A stretch of 38,393 nt of DNA from Merdiplasma sp905207905 (GTDB lineage Bacteria; Bacillota; Clostridia; Lachnospirales; Lachnospiraceae). Positions 31,486 to 38,393 of the stretch are shown in pieces (positions within the stretch are counted from its first letter, which is position 1; every line of letters starts with the position of its first letter). The stretch is from the NCBI GenBank assembly GCA_902475025.1, contig CABRXX010000022.1, positions 1 to 38,393 on the forward strand. Direction: 5' to 3'. Under the pieces are notes generated by a model. That model worked only from the letters and a program-made list of their open reading frames with translations, was not told the origin of the DNA and made no database searches. The translations under genes were made by a program, and so were the position numbers.

Positions 31486-31522
31486 AAGTGGGTCAGAATT
31501 TCAACACGAATAATTTTACAAT
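31486..31522 (+). promoter_or_regulatory. Late phage promoter 2 (head and tail operon)
   Basis: AAGTGGGTCAGAAT (31486-31499), then exactly 17 bp, then TACAAT (31517-31522). It matches late promoter 1 in box, spacing and position before a structural operon. Confidence 0.55.
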
Positions 31523-31524
31523 AG

Positions 31525-31556
31525 GTCCATGGACGTGTTCCATGGGCTTATTTTTT
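31525..31556 (+). terminator. Hairpin with T tract directly after late promoter 2
   Basis: GTCCATGG (31525-31532) and CCATGGGC (31540-31547) pair with one wobble around a 7-base loop, followed by TTA and six Ts. It could end the packaging transcript, or act as an attenuator inside the new leader, since it lies only a few bases after the promoter. Confidence 0.5.
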
Positions 31557-32850
31557 GAGGAAAGGGGGTAATGATACGGGAATTATAGCAAACGTATTCG
31601 GAGCCTTTAAGGCAAAATACAGACCGCTTTTATTGATCCGTGGGGAGTATGTGCCAACAGGAACCTTACGGGACAATGATATTGTGGGAGCCATTGCGGA
31701 CGCCATAGCCAAGAACGTAGGAAAGTTACAACCACAGGTTGTCCGAAAGGACGAAAAGGGAATGACGATAAAAAACGATTACCTGGCCCGGATTTTGACT
31801 TTGCGGCCATGCCCGGAAATGTCAACGTATGACTTTCTTTACAGAATTGCGGCGGACCTGGTTTATACTTCCAATTCCTTTTCCGTGATTTTCTACAACG
31901 AGGATTTTACAAGGGTACAGAGCATACAACCAATCACTACAAAGAGTTTCCGCATTTTTGAAGATGACAAGCACCATATCCTTTTCCGCTTCCGGTGGGA
32001 TTATAACGGGGAAACCTATACGGTGCCTTATCAGAATGTCATACACATAAAGGCAAGGTACAACAAAAAACGGTTTTTGGGAACTTCCCCAGATATTGAG
32101 TTAAAGCGGAGCCTGGACCTTGTGGAGACGTCCGGGGAAATCGTAAAGAACATTGTAAACCGTTCTAACTCACTGGCCGGGTATCTGAAATACAACAACC
32201 TGGCAGACAATGAGGAACTAAAGCAGATTGCAAAGGACTTCCAGGACGCCTATATGGGGGCGGAAAACGCCGGGGGCATTGCCGCAATAGACAACACGGT
32301 GGAATTTAAAGAGATTGCGCAACGCACGCCAAACGTGCCAGTAAATCAAATTACATTCCTACGTGATAACGTGTACCGCTATTACGGAGTAAATGAAAAG
32401 GTATTGACTTCCACCCTTTCAGACCAGGAATGGATTAGTTTTTATGAAAACGTGATTGAGCCTATCGCTATCCAGTTAAGTTATGAGTTTACTTTTAAAC
32501 TTTTGACACCAAGGGAAATAGGGTACGGGAACAAGATAGAGTTTACGGCCAACCTTTTGCAGTATGCCACATTACAGACACGTGACACAATCGGCGGAAA
32601 TATGTTTGACCGTGGAGCCATGACAATAAACGAATACCGGGCACTTATGTATTACGGTCCGGTAGATGACGGGGACGTGAGAATGGTATCACTCAACTAT
32701 GTGAAAGCCGGGGACCAAAGCCTTTACCAAGTGGGGCAGGGCGGCGGAAGCAGCGACCCACCGCAGGACCCAGGAACGCAGCAGGACAAACAACGCAGGG
32801 CAATGGAAGCCGCCGCACGTGCCTATTTTCAGACTATGAAAGGGGGTTAA
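31555..32850 (+). CDS. Phage portal protein (HK97 type)
   Basis: The 431-residue portal ring subunit connects head and tail. Recognisable segments are NDIVGAIADAIAKNVGKLQP, NDYLARILTLRPCPEMSTYDFL, NVIHIKARYNKKRFLGTSPDI, the VYRYYGVNEKVLT stretch, and the acidic, glutamine-rich tail. The start is a problem. A good ribosome site (GGAAAGGGGG) points to ATG 31571, but that frame stops after five codons. The long frame has only TTG 31555, which lies before the ribosome site. One missing base in the G run at 31578-31580, or a 4-base insertion, would join ATG to GIIANVFGAF. The gene may be damaged at its start or a sequencing error may be present. Confidence 0.88.
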   Translation: MRKGGNDTGIIANVFGAFKAKYRPLLLIRGEYVPTGTLRDNDIVGAIADAIAKNVGKLQPQVVRKDEKGMTIKNDYLARILTLRPCPEMSTYDFLYRIAADLVYTSNSFSVIFYNEDFTRVQSIQPITTKSFRIFEDDKHHILFRFRWDYNGETYTVPYQNVIHIKARYNKKRFLGTSPDIELKRSLDLVETSGEIVKNIVNRSNSLAGYLKYNNLADNEELKQIAKDFQDAYMGAENAGGIAAIDNTVEFKEIAQRTPNVPVNQITFLRDNVYRYYGVNEKVLTSTLSDQEWISFYENVIEPIAIQLSYEFTFKLLTPREIGYGNKIEFTANLLQYATLQTRDTIGGNMFDRGAMTINEYRALMYYGPVDDGDVRMVSLNYVKAGDQSLYQVGQGGGSSDPPQDPGTQQDKQRRAMEAAARAYFQTMKGG

Positions 32851-32854
32851 GGAT

Positions 32855-33616
32855 ATGCCGAAAGCACCAAGCGCTTTGAGACTTTGCAAAGACCCGGCAA
32901 AGGCCACGGTTGGGAAGTTTTACGAGTTTAAGAACGCAACGGACACAAGCGTGGACCTTTATTTTTACGGGGACATTGTAAGTGATTGGTGGGGAGCCTG
33001 GCAGGAAGAGGACCAGTACCCGGAAGCAATCAAGAATTTCCTGGCCGAAGCCGGGGGAAAAGATTTGAATATTTACATCAATTCCGGCGGCGGTTCCGTA
33101 TTTGCCGGAATAGCCATTTACAATATGCTGAAACGCTACACGGGAAAGAAAACCGTGTATGTTGACGCCCTGGCCGGGTCCGTTGCTTCCGTAATCGCAT
33201 TTGCGGACAGCGATATGCCCACAATCCCGTCCAACGCTTATTTGATGATACATAAGCCGTGGGCGGTTTGTGACGGAAACGCCACGGAGTTGCGGAAAAT
33301 GGCGGACACACTGGACGCCGTGGAAAGCGGAATTTGGGCGATTTACGAAGAACATTTAGCCGAGGGCGTAACCATTGAGACAATAAAAGAACTCATGGAA
33401 GCGGAAACCTGGTTAAATGGCACCCAGGCCGCCCAGTATTTCCGGGTAAAGGTAGGCGAGGAAAACACCATGGCCGCCGCCGTCCAGGAATACACAAAGT
33501 TTTATTGCCACAATGTACCGCAAAAACTTCTTTCCGGGGAAAGCAACGCAGGGCAGCAGGACCGGGAGAAGCGGAACAAAATTATTGAACTTACTATGGC
33601 ACACATGGGCCAGTAA
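32855..33616 (+). CDS. ClpP-like prohead protease
   Basis: This 253-residue serine peptidase (ClpP/S49-like fold) trims the capsid scaffold during head assembly. DLNIYINSGGGSVFAGIAIYN is the oxyanion-hole region, ALAGSVASV holds the nucleophile (S109), and YLMIHKPWAVCDG the catalytic histidine (H133). It is placed between portal and capsid as usual for HK97-like heads. AAAGGGGGTTAAGG lies before the ATG. The C-terminal 60 residues are charged and outside the peptidase fold. Confidence 0.9.
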   Translation: MPKAPSALRLCKDPAKATVGKFYEFKNATDTSVDLYFYGDIVSDWWGAWQEEDQYPEAIKNFLAEAGGKDLNIYINSGGGSVFAGIAIYNMLKRYTGKKTVYVDALAGSVASVIAFADSDMPTIPSNAYLMIHKPWAVCDGNATELRKMADTLDAVESGIWAIYEEHLAEGVTIETIKELMEAETWLNGTQAAQYFRVKVGEENTMAAAVQEYTKFYCHNVPQKLLSGESNAGQQDREKRNKIIELTMAHMGQ

Positions 33617-33641
33617 GAAGATATGAAAGGAGATTAGAGAC

Positions 33642-34856
33642 ATGACAAGAGAAGAATTACTGAAAATGTCCAAAAAGGACCTTAAAAACAGACTGGCCGA
33701 ACTGGGAAAGAACGCACAGGCACTTTCCGGCCAGGAGTTGACGGACGCCATGGACGAAGCAAAGACCATAGGCGAGATTTTGGACGAAATCAAAGGCCGG
33801 GAAGAACTGGAAGCCGCCGCAAGGGCAGCGGGAGCCGCAGACCCGGACGAGGGAGACGGAGCAGGAGAGGGAAGCGGAGAGCCGCAGGACCAGGAGAGAG
33901 CAAAGAGGGGAAAGACCTTAAAGGACGGGAAAAAGGCGTTTTTTAAGGGCAAGGCACTGGCCGGAATTAAGAACACACTTACAACGGCCACGGGCGTAGT
34001 AATGCCGAAGCATACAAGCCCGGATATTTCCCCCACGTTCAACAATGTATCTTCACTCATTGACAGAGTAAAGACCGTTCCCCTGGTGGGCGGTGAAAGT
34101 TATCAGCGTCCCTTTGTGAAGTCCTACGGGGACGGAGCCGGAAGCACCGCAGAAAACGCAGATTACAACACGTCAGAACCGGAATTTGGTTATTCCGACA
34201 TTGTACGTGAGAAAATCACGGCATACGCAGAGGAACCGGAAGAAATGCAGAAATTGACAGACGCCGATTATGACGGCGTGGTGGAAGAAAGCGTGACACG
34301 TGCAATTAAGCGTTACGCTTCCCGTCAGATTTTGGTAGGACCCGGCGGAACCGGAAAATTCCGTGGCATTTTCTTCAATCCGACAAAGGAAGCGGACGAT
34401 ATTATTGACCGTAATACGGACATTACAACGATTACCGCCATTGCAGACGATACCCTGGACGAGATTATTTACTCTTTCGGTGGGGACGAAGATGTGGAAG
34501 ATATTGCCGTGTTAATCCTCAACAAGAAAGACCTTAAAAAGTTTGCAAAGTTGAGGGATAAGCAGGGGCGTAAAGTATACACCATTGTGAACCACGGCAA
34601 CACGGGAACCATTGACGAGGTGCCTTATATCATCAATTCCGCTTGCGGAGAGGTTGGCGGCACCGCAGGAGCCTATTGCATGGCATACGGCCCGTTGAGC
34701 AACTACGAGGTTGCAATCTTTTCCGACATTGATGCACAGAAATCCACAGAATACAAATTCAAGCAGGGTCAGATTGCCTATAAGGCTTGCGTATTCATGG
34801 GCGGCAACGTGGTGGCAAAAAACGGCTTTATCCGTGTGAAGAACGCACAGGCGTAA
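33642..34856 (+). CDS. HK97-type major capsid protein with N-terminal scaffold domain
   Basis: The 404-residue major head protein has an N-terminal charged helical scaffold domain (about 1-105, with an Ala/Gly/Asp-rich linker) that the upstream protease probably removes. The HK97 fold follows: TTATGVVMPKHTSPDI, VPLVGGESYQRPFVKSYG, the E-loop region, EEPEEMQKLTDADYDG, RQILVGPGGTGKFRGIFF, and the C-terminal GPLSNYEVAIFSDIDA. AAAGGAGATTAGAG precedes the ATG. Cleavage site and cross-linking residues cannot be fixed by eye. Confidence 0.93.
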   Translation: MTREELLKMSKKDLKNRLAELGKNAQALSGQELTDAMDEAKTIGEILDEIKGREELEAAARAAGAADPDEGDGAGEGSGEPQDQERAKRGKTLKDGKKAFFKGKALAGIKNTLTTATGVVMPKHTSPDISPTFNNVSSLIDRVKTVPLVGGESYQRPFVKSYGDGAGSTAENADYNTSEPEFGYSDIVREKITAYAEEPEEMQKLTDADYDGVVEESVTRAIKRYASRQILVGPGGTGKFRGIFFNPTKEADDIIDRNTDITTITAIADDTLDEIIYSFGGDEDVEDIAVLILNKKDLKKFAKLRDKQGRKVYTIVNHGNTGTIDEVPYIINSACGEVGGTAGAYCMAYGPLSNYEVAIFSDIDAQKSTEYKFKQGQIAYKACVFMGGNVVAKNGFIRVKNAQA

Positions 34857-34882
34857 GGACGGCATAAGAAAGGCGGCGGACA

Positions 34883-35194
34883 ATGAATAAAACTGAACTG
34901 ATAGCGAAAGCAAAGTTGAGGTTGCGTAAAATGTCCGCCGATACCCTGGACGAAGATGTGGAGCAGCTTATAAATGTTGCACTGGCAGACCTTAAACGTA
35001 TCGGCGTACATTCTTCCTACCTGGACCCGGAAAACATCAAAGACCCGTTGATTATTGAAGCCGCCCTGGTGTATGCAAAGGCCAATTTTGGAAACCCGGA
35101 GAACCACGGCGAGTTAATGGCGGCGTATGACATGATTTGTACGAAAATCAAAGGGGGCGGCTACCATAGAAGCAATAGTGACACTGTTAGTTAA
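34883..35194 (+). CDS. Head-tail connector, gp6-like
   Basis: This 103-residue protein matches the adaptor-ring type (HK97 gp6 / SPP1 gp15): MNKTELIAKAKLRLRKMSAD, then LINVALADLKRIGVHSSYL, IEAALVYAKANFGNPEN and MAAYDMICTKIKGGGYH. It closes the portal side of the head. AAAGGCGG precedes the ATG. The 3' end overlaps the next reading frame. Confidence 0.85.
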   Translation: MNKTELIAKAKLRLRKMSADTLDEDVEQLINVALADLKRIGVHSSYLDPENIKDPLIIEAALVYAKANFGNPENHGELMAAYDMICTKIKGGGYHRSNSDTVS

Positions 35195-35444
35195 AAAAAA
35201 TCAAACGGAATACCTGGAAAAAGAGGTATTTGCAGAAATCAACCCGGTAGGCCGTGACGAGTTTACGGCAGCCGGGCAAAAAGATTATAAGGCGTCCATG
35301 ATGATTGAAGTATGGGGATTTGAGTATGAGGGACAGACGGAAGTTATGGTGGACGGCAGGAAAATGGCAATCTACCGGACGTATGGACCGAAGAGCAACG
35401 GAAAAGTTGAACTTTACGCCGGGGAAAGGATAGGCAAAAGTTGA
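35178..35444 (+). CDS. Head-tail joining protein (head closure)
   Basis: This protein (88 residues from GTG 35178) fits the phage head-tail joining family: EKEVFAEINPVGRDEFTAAGQ, then VWGFEYEGQTEVMVDGRKMAIYRTYG. The start is odd. The ribosome site AAAGGGGGCGG (35150-35160) is ideally placed for ATA at 35166, which would add IEAI, and is too far from GTG 35178. ATA may be a mutated ATG or a rare start. The stop overlaps the next start (TTGA). Confidence 0.8.
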   Translation: MTLLVKKNQTEYLEKEVFAEINPVGRDEFTAAGQKDYKASMMIEVWGFEYEGQTEVMVDGRKMAIYRTYGPKSNGKVELYAGERIGKS

Positions 35445-35848
35445 GAACGGACATTGACGGGTTAGACGAAGCCATAAAGAACGAACTGGAAAATTGGAGC
35501 AATGGGGAATTAAGACGTGCGGTAAATGAAAGCCTGGAAGAAACGGCAGCCGCAGCCGCCGAAAGTTTGAGACGGGGCGGCCCTTACAAGGAAAGAACGG
35601 GGAAATATACCAAGGACTGGACGCACGACCAAAGGGGCAGCAGGACAAGCGTTATTACCGGATTGAATGGGTACAGTGTTTACAACAAAAAACACTATCA
35701 GTTGACCCATTTACTGGAAAAAGGGCACCAGTTACGCAGGGGCGGCAGGAAAGTAGGAAATGTAAAGGCGTTTGAACACATTGCACCAGTAAACGAAACC
35801 CTGGGAGATTTGGCCGTTTCAAAAATCCGTCAGAAAGTGAGGGGATAA
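35441..35848 (+). CDS. HK97 gp10-like tail-head joining protein
   Basis: This 135-residue protein belongs to the gp10/minor tail group: GLDEAIKNELENWSNGELRR, LRRGGPYKERTGKYTKDW, a strand region GLNGYSVYNKKHYQLTHLLEKGHQLRRGGRKVG, and AFEHIAPVNETLGDL. The start is TTG 35441 overlapping the previous stop, with GGGGAAAGGA upstream. It helps attach the tail to the completed head. Confidence 0.85.
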   Translation: MRTDIDGLDEAIKNELENWSNGELRRAVNESLEETAAAAAESLRRGGPYKERTGKYTKDWTHDQRGSRTSVITGLNGYSVYNKKHYQLTHLLEKGHQLRRGGRKVGNVKAFEHIAPVNETLGDLAVSKIRQKVRG

Positions 35849-35849
35849 C

Positions 35850-36233
35850 ATGACCGTAAATGTAAGCATTTTGGTGGAGAGGGCAAAAGCATTTTCAAAA
35901 AAATACGGTGTGCCAATAACTAAAAATCAGTTTGAGGGAACACTGGATGACCCGGTGCCGGAACTTCCATACATGGTTTGGCTATCTTCACATGAGACGG
36001 CAAGAGGGGCGGACGGGTTTAACAACCTAAAAGCCCAGGACGTTGACTTTGAACTTTACACGAAGCAGGACAACCAGGAACGTGAGGACCTGGCAAAAGC
36101 ATTTGAAGCGGAAGTGTTGCCGGACGTGGAATATGACGTATTGGTGGCACCTATCCCGGACGAGGAATGTTTCCAAACGGCGTATGAAGTCCGGGGATTA
36201 TTGAAAAAAACGAAAGGAGTAAACAGAGCATGA
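35850..36233 (+). CDS. Tail completion / terminator-like protein
   Basis: This 127-residue protein sits where the tail terminator is coded in HK97-like phages, between gp10 and the tail tube. It shows FSKKYGVPITKNQFEGTLDD, LPYMVWLSSHETARGADG, VDFELYTKQDN and EVRGLLKKTKGV, a pattern of alternating strands and helices as in gpU-like proteins. It starts one base after the previous stop, with GTGAGGGG as ribosome site, and overlaps the tail-tube gene by ATGA. The role is inferred mainly from position. Confidence 0.65.
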   Translation: MTVNVSILVERAKAFSKKYGVPITKNQFEGTLDDPVPELPYMVWLSSHETARGADGFNNLKAQDVDFELYTKQDNQEREDLAKAFEAEVLPDVEYDVLVAPIPDEECFQTAYEVRGLLKKTKGVNRA

Positions 36234-36796
36234 ACAAAGAAAGCATTGTTTTAGGTTCCGGCGATTTGTATTGTACCGAGTTTGCGGGAACAAATGCGGC
36301 GTTGCCGAGCAACGAAGTGTTGGAAACCGAGGAAAACCGCCTGGGCCATATCAAAGGCGGTGCAGAAATCGAGTATGCACCCTCTTTCTACGAAGCCAAG
36401 GACGATATGGGAAAAGTTTCCAAAGTTATCCTTACGGAAGAGGAAGCAACCTTTAAATCCGGCATTATGACATGGTGCGGAGAGACATTGAAAAAGTTGT
36501 GTCAGACTGCAAGAGTGACCGAGGACCAGGAAAAGAAAATCCGCACTGTCAAGATTGGCGGCGTGGGAAATGCGGATGGAAAGCGTTATGTTATTCACTT
36601 TGTCCATAAGGATAACGTGGACGGAGATATAAGAGTAACCATTGTGGGAAACAACCAGGCCGGATTTACGATTGCCTTTGCAAAAGACAGTGAAACGGTC
36701 ATTGACGCAGAGTTTAAAGCCCAGCCCATGGACAAAGAGGGTACATTGATTACCTACCAGGAAGAAATGGACGTTACCGCCGCAAGCGGAGAGTAA
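36230..36796 (+). CDS. Major tail tube protein
   Basis: This 188-residue protein is in the position of, and looks like, the siphovirus tail tube subunit: IVLGSGDLYCTEFAGTNAAL, IKGGAEIEYAPSFYEAKDDM, VSKVILTEEEATFKSGIMTW, and the strand-rich end with FAKDSETVIDAEFKAQPMD and GTLITYQEE. AAAGGAGTAAACAGAGC precedes the ATG. A hairpin after its stop may limit transcription of the following genes. Confidence 0.82.
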   Translation: MNKESIVLGSGDLYCTEFAGTNAALPSNEVLETEENRLGHIKGGAEIEYAPSFYEAKDDMGKVSKVILTEEEATFKSGIMTWCGETLKKLCQTARVTEDQEKKIRTVKIGGVGNADGKRYVIHFVHKDNVDGDIRVTIVGNNQAGFTIAFAKDSETVIDAEFKAQPMDKEGTLITYQEEMDVTAASGE

Positions 36797-36806
36797 GGAC
36801 AGTAAG

Positions 36807-36841
36807 AGCGGCCAGGGAGCGGAACCCAGGCCGCTTATTTT
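36807..36841 (+). terminator. Internal hairpin after the tail tube gene
   Basis: AGCGGCC (36807-36813) and GGCCGCT (36829-36835) form a 7-bp GC-rich stem around a 15-base loop, followed by TATTTT. It lies 10 bases after the tail tube stop and may reduce read-through, giving more tube protein than chaperone. Confidence 0.55.
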
Positions 36842-36858
36842 GAAAGGAGAAAAAGACC

Positions 36859-37215
36859 ATGGCAGTAAAGGAATTTAATTGTAACAAGTTAAAAAGGACG
36901 TTCTGGCCTTTTACTTTAAAGGACAAGGTGGACGAAAACGGCAATGTGGTGGAAAAAGGAAAGAAAATTGTGGTACGTATGCCACAGAAGAAAGTCTTTG
37001 AAGCAATTAAGGAAATCCCGGACATGGACGAAGATAACGCCACCGCAGAGGACACGGAAGCAATTTACCGCCTTGTGGCAGCAGTCTTAAACAACAATAT
37101 GGGAAAGGTTCCGGTAACAGAAGAGGACGTGGCGGACTATGACATTGAAGAGTGTACCGCCATTCTTAACGCCTACATGGAATTTGTGAATGAGTTGAAA
37201 CAGAACCCAAACTAA
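36859..37215 (+). CDS. Tail assembly chaperone, gpG-like
   Basis: This 118-residue protein is the first tail assembly chaperone, coded between tail tube and tape measure as in most siphoviruses. FNCNKLKRTFWPFTLKDKVD, KKIVVRMPQKKVFEAIKEIP and an acidic helical end are seen. AAAGGAGAAAAAGACC precedes the ATG. Its last three codons carry a slippery heptamer that lets some ribosomes continue in the -1 frame into the next frame. Confidence 0.82.
   Translation: MAVKEFNCNKLKRTFWPFTLKDKVDENGNVVEKGKKIVVRMPQKKVFEAIKEIPDMDEDNATAEDTEAIYRLVAAVLNNNMGKVPVTEEDVADYDIEECTAILNAYMEFVNELKQNPN
37206..37212 (+). other. -1 ribosomal frameshift site (CCCAAAC) joining gpG and gpGT
   Basis: The heptamer C-CCA-AAC is in the correct phase of the upstream gene (codons AAC CCA AAC) directly before its TAA stop. 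Slipping by -1 gives CTA ATT ATG and reads straight into the 37218 frame. The fusion would have 215 residues (118 plus 97). Confidence 0.8.
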
Positions 37216-37217
37216 TT

Positions 37218-37505
37218 ATGCCCTTTTATCCACGCCAGGATAAAGGGGACGAGATACCATATACGCTATCTACACGCCCGGAAAAACTGGTAATGGATTA
37301 TTGCCATATCGACATTTACGAAGTCCAGGAAATGGAAATAGATGTGTATTTGTTTTTCATGCGTGAAGCAATGATTTTTGAAAATTCAAAGACAGACGAG
37401 GGACGGGAATACCTTAGAAATTGTTGGAGAATGGAGCAGACGAAGCCGGACCGTGAGGGATTGCGGAAGAATTTTAGAAAGGGGGGGTTAAGAAGTGGCA
37501 AATAG
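37218..37505 (+). CDS. Second tail chaperone frame (T part of gpGT)
   Basis: This 95-residue frame (MPFYPRQDKGDEIPYTLSTR at its start) has no good ribosome site of its own before ATG 37218, only the end of the previous gene. It is therefore probably made mainly as the C-terminal part of the gpG-T fusion through the frameshift at 37206-37212. The IDVYLFFMREAMIFENSK stretch and a basic C-terminus are typical. Chaperone fusions of this kind load the tape measure protein during tail assembly. It overlaps the tape measure start by 11 bases. Confidence 0.78.
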   Translation: MPFYPRQDKGDEIPYTLSTRPEKLVMDYCHIDIYEVQEMEIDVYLFFMREAMIFENSKTDEGREYLRNCWRMEQTKPDREGLRKNFRKGGLRSGK

Positions 37506-38393
37506 CAAAATCAAAGGAATTACTATTGAGATTGGCGGCGATACTACAAAACTGGACAAGGCCCTGGGAAGCGTTGATAAAAAGGTAAAGGGAACGCAAG
37601 TTGAACTTAGGGAAGTAAACAAACTTTTAAAAATCGACCCAACCAACACGGAAATGTTGGCACAAAAGCAGGCCCTTTTGACAGACGCTATTTCTGAAAC
37701 CAAGGAAAAACTGGATATTCTGAAAAATGCAGAAAGCCAGGTACAGGAGCAATTTAAAAAAGGCGAGGTTTCGGAAGAGCAGTACAAAGCCTTAAAAAGA
37801 GAATTGGGAAGAACAGAAGTAGAACTTGCAAATTTAGAGGAAGCGGCCAGGCAGACAGACACGGCCATTGAACAGTTGGGAAAATCTTCCAAACTTTCCG
37901 GCGAAGAACTGAAAGAAGCAGAGGAAAAGGCCGGGGCTTTTAAAGAAACACTGGGCGATTTGGCCGGAAAGGCAGAAACGGCAACAAAAGCCCTGGGGGC
38001 CGGTTTTGTTGCCGCCGCTACATATGCCATGAAATTTGAAACAGATTGCGACAAGGCTTTAAATACCGTTATTACGCAGACAGGGGCAGCAGACACAGAA
38101 GTTGAGGGGTTGGAAGAAACCCTTTTAAGCATTTATAAAGATAATTTTGGCGAGGACATTAACGACATTGCATTAGCAATGTCCGCAGTTAAGCAGCAGA
38201 CCGGACAGACAGGGAAAGAACTGAAAAGCACAACGGAAAACGCCATTTTAATGCGTGATACCTTTGATATTGATGTGAACGAAAGTATTAGGGGCGTAAA
38301 CGCCATGATGAAACAATTCGGCATATCATCAGAGGAAGTGATATTGTCAATATTAGTTGACACATTTCCCTCAAGGATATCACTGACTATGCC
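37495..38393 (+). CDS. Tail tape measure protein, N-terminal part
   Basis: The frame starts at GTG 37495 with AAAGGGGGGG upstream and stays open to the window end, about 299 residues seen. SVDKKVKGTQVELREVNKLL, LIPL-free heptad-rich coils (IDPTNTEMLAQKQALLTDAI and after), QVQEQFKKGEVSEEQYKALK, and then MSAVKQQTGQTGKELKSTT and NESIRGVNAMMKQFGISSEE match the N-terminus of tape measure proteins, which set tail length and are ejected with the DNA. The last 18 or so codons after SSEE do not continue in the usual way and may hide a frame change. The gene is cut by the window end. Confidence 0.88.
   Translation, partial: MANSKIKGITIEIGGDTTKLDKALGSVDKKVKGTQVELREVNKLLKIDPTNTEMLAQKQALLTDAISETKEKLDILKNAESQVQEQFKKGEVSEEQYKALKRELGRTEVELANLEEAARQTDTAIEQLGKSSKLSGEELKEAEEKAGAFKETLGDLAGKAETATKALGAGFVAAATYAMKFETDCDKALNTVITQTGAADTEVEGLEETLLSIYKDNFGEDINDIALAMSAVKQQTGQTGKELKSTTENAILMRDTFDIDVNESIRGVNAMMKQFGISSEEVILSILVDTFPSRISLTM

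Larger units (their letters stand above)
18130..38393 (+). mobile_element. Left part of a siphovirus prophage or integrated phage-plasmid (incomplete)
   Basis: From about 18.13 kb every recognisable gene reads rightwards and the set is phage-like: methyltransferase, nucleotide-metabolism enzymes, Rep/ParA/ParB, VRR-NUC, HNH, terminases, portal, ClpP-type protease, HK97-type capsid, connectors, tail tube, tail chaperones and tape measure. The left boundary is set between the alaS terminators and the first phage gene and is approximate. No integrase or attachment repeat can be identified because the right end lies outside the window. Confidence 0.9.

Noticed and set aside
1..38393. CRISPR arrays, tRNA or rRNA genes, retron or diversity-generating elements
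   Set aside because: No regularly spaced repeats of the required length, no cloverleaf or conserved rRNA segments, and no reverse transcriptase motifs were seen on reading.

Overview
The window looks like chromosome from a low-GC Gram-positive gut anaerobe, most likely a Lachnospiraceae (Clostridia) species. The basis is gene content and protein style (oversized oligopeptide transporter, T-box controlled tyrS, AGGAGG-type ribosome sites), not a database match. The left half (1-18.1 kb) is ordinary core genome. The right half (about 18.13 kb to the end) is the left part of a tailed-phage genome (siphovirus, HK97-type head), cut off by the window end inside its tape-measure gene.

Chromosomal half. 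After the tail of an unidentified membrane protein comes a five-gene oligopeptide ABC importer read left to right: binding protein (375-2672), permeases (2864-3850, 3864-5606) and two ATPases (5615-6820, 6813-7808). A strong promoter precedes it and a strong terminator follows it. The binding protein has no lipobox cysteine and carries a roughly 130-residue acidic insertion. The second permease carries a roughly 285-residue insertion after its first membrane helix, with four degenerate copies of a ~62-residue unit. Next are a small membrane protein, a hicB-like antitoxin behind a truncated coupled ORF, a DAHP synthase on the minus strand, a 44-bp triplicated hairpin repeat, a siroheme-type dehydrogenase coupled to a membrane-anchored MutS-like ATPase, rnhA, a T-box leader with a UAC specifier, tyrS, and alaS. 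Two terminators after alaS close the core region.

Phage half. All recognised genes read rightwards. Early region (18.1-24.4 kb): a short HTH protein, many small unknown genes, a frameshifted cytosine-C5 methyltransferase, a MazG-like protein and a HAD-type phosphatase. Many of these share one near-identical ribosome-binding cassette. Replication and partition (24.5-27.1 kb): an HUH-type Rep protein, ParA and ParB, an arrangement usual for plasmids. Then come a VRR-NUC nuclease, a Cys-rich protein and a probable late-gene activator. Late genes: HNH, small and large terminase, then portal, ClpP-like protease, capsid, head-tail connectors, tail tube, tail chaperones with a clear -1 frameshift site, and tape measure. 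The two late operons start with matching promoters: the same 14-nt box, then exactly 17 bp, then a -10 element.

No integrase, repressor, lysis genes or right attachment site fall inside the window. Lysogeny functions are therefore either beyond the right edge or absent, and it cannot be decided here whether this is a standard prophage or an integrated phage-plasmid. The phage half shows several lesions (an amber codon, two compensating frameshifts in the methylase, a displaced portal start, a probable ATA start), while the chromosomal half shows only the truncated ORF before hicB and a doubtful gene remnant at 13084-13188. No tRNA, rRNA, CRISPR array or complete insertion sequence was seen.
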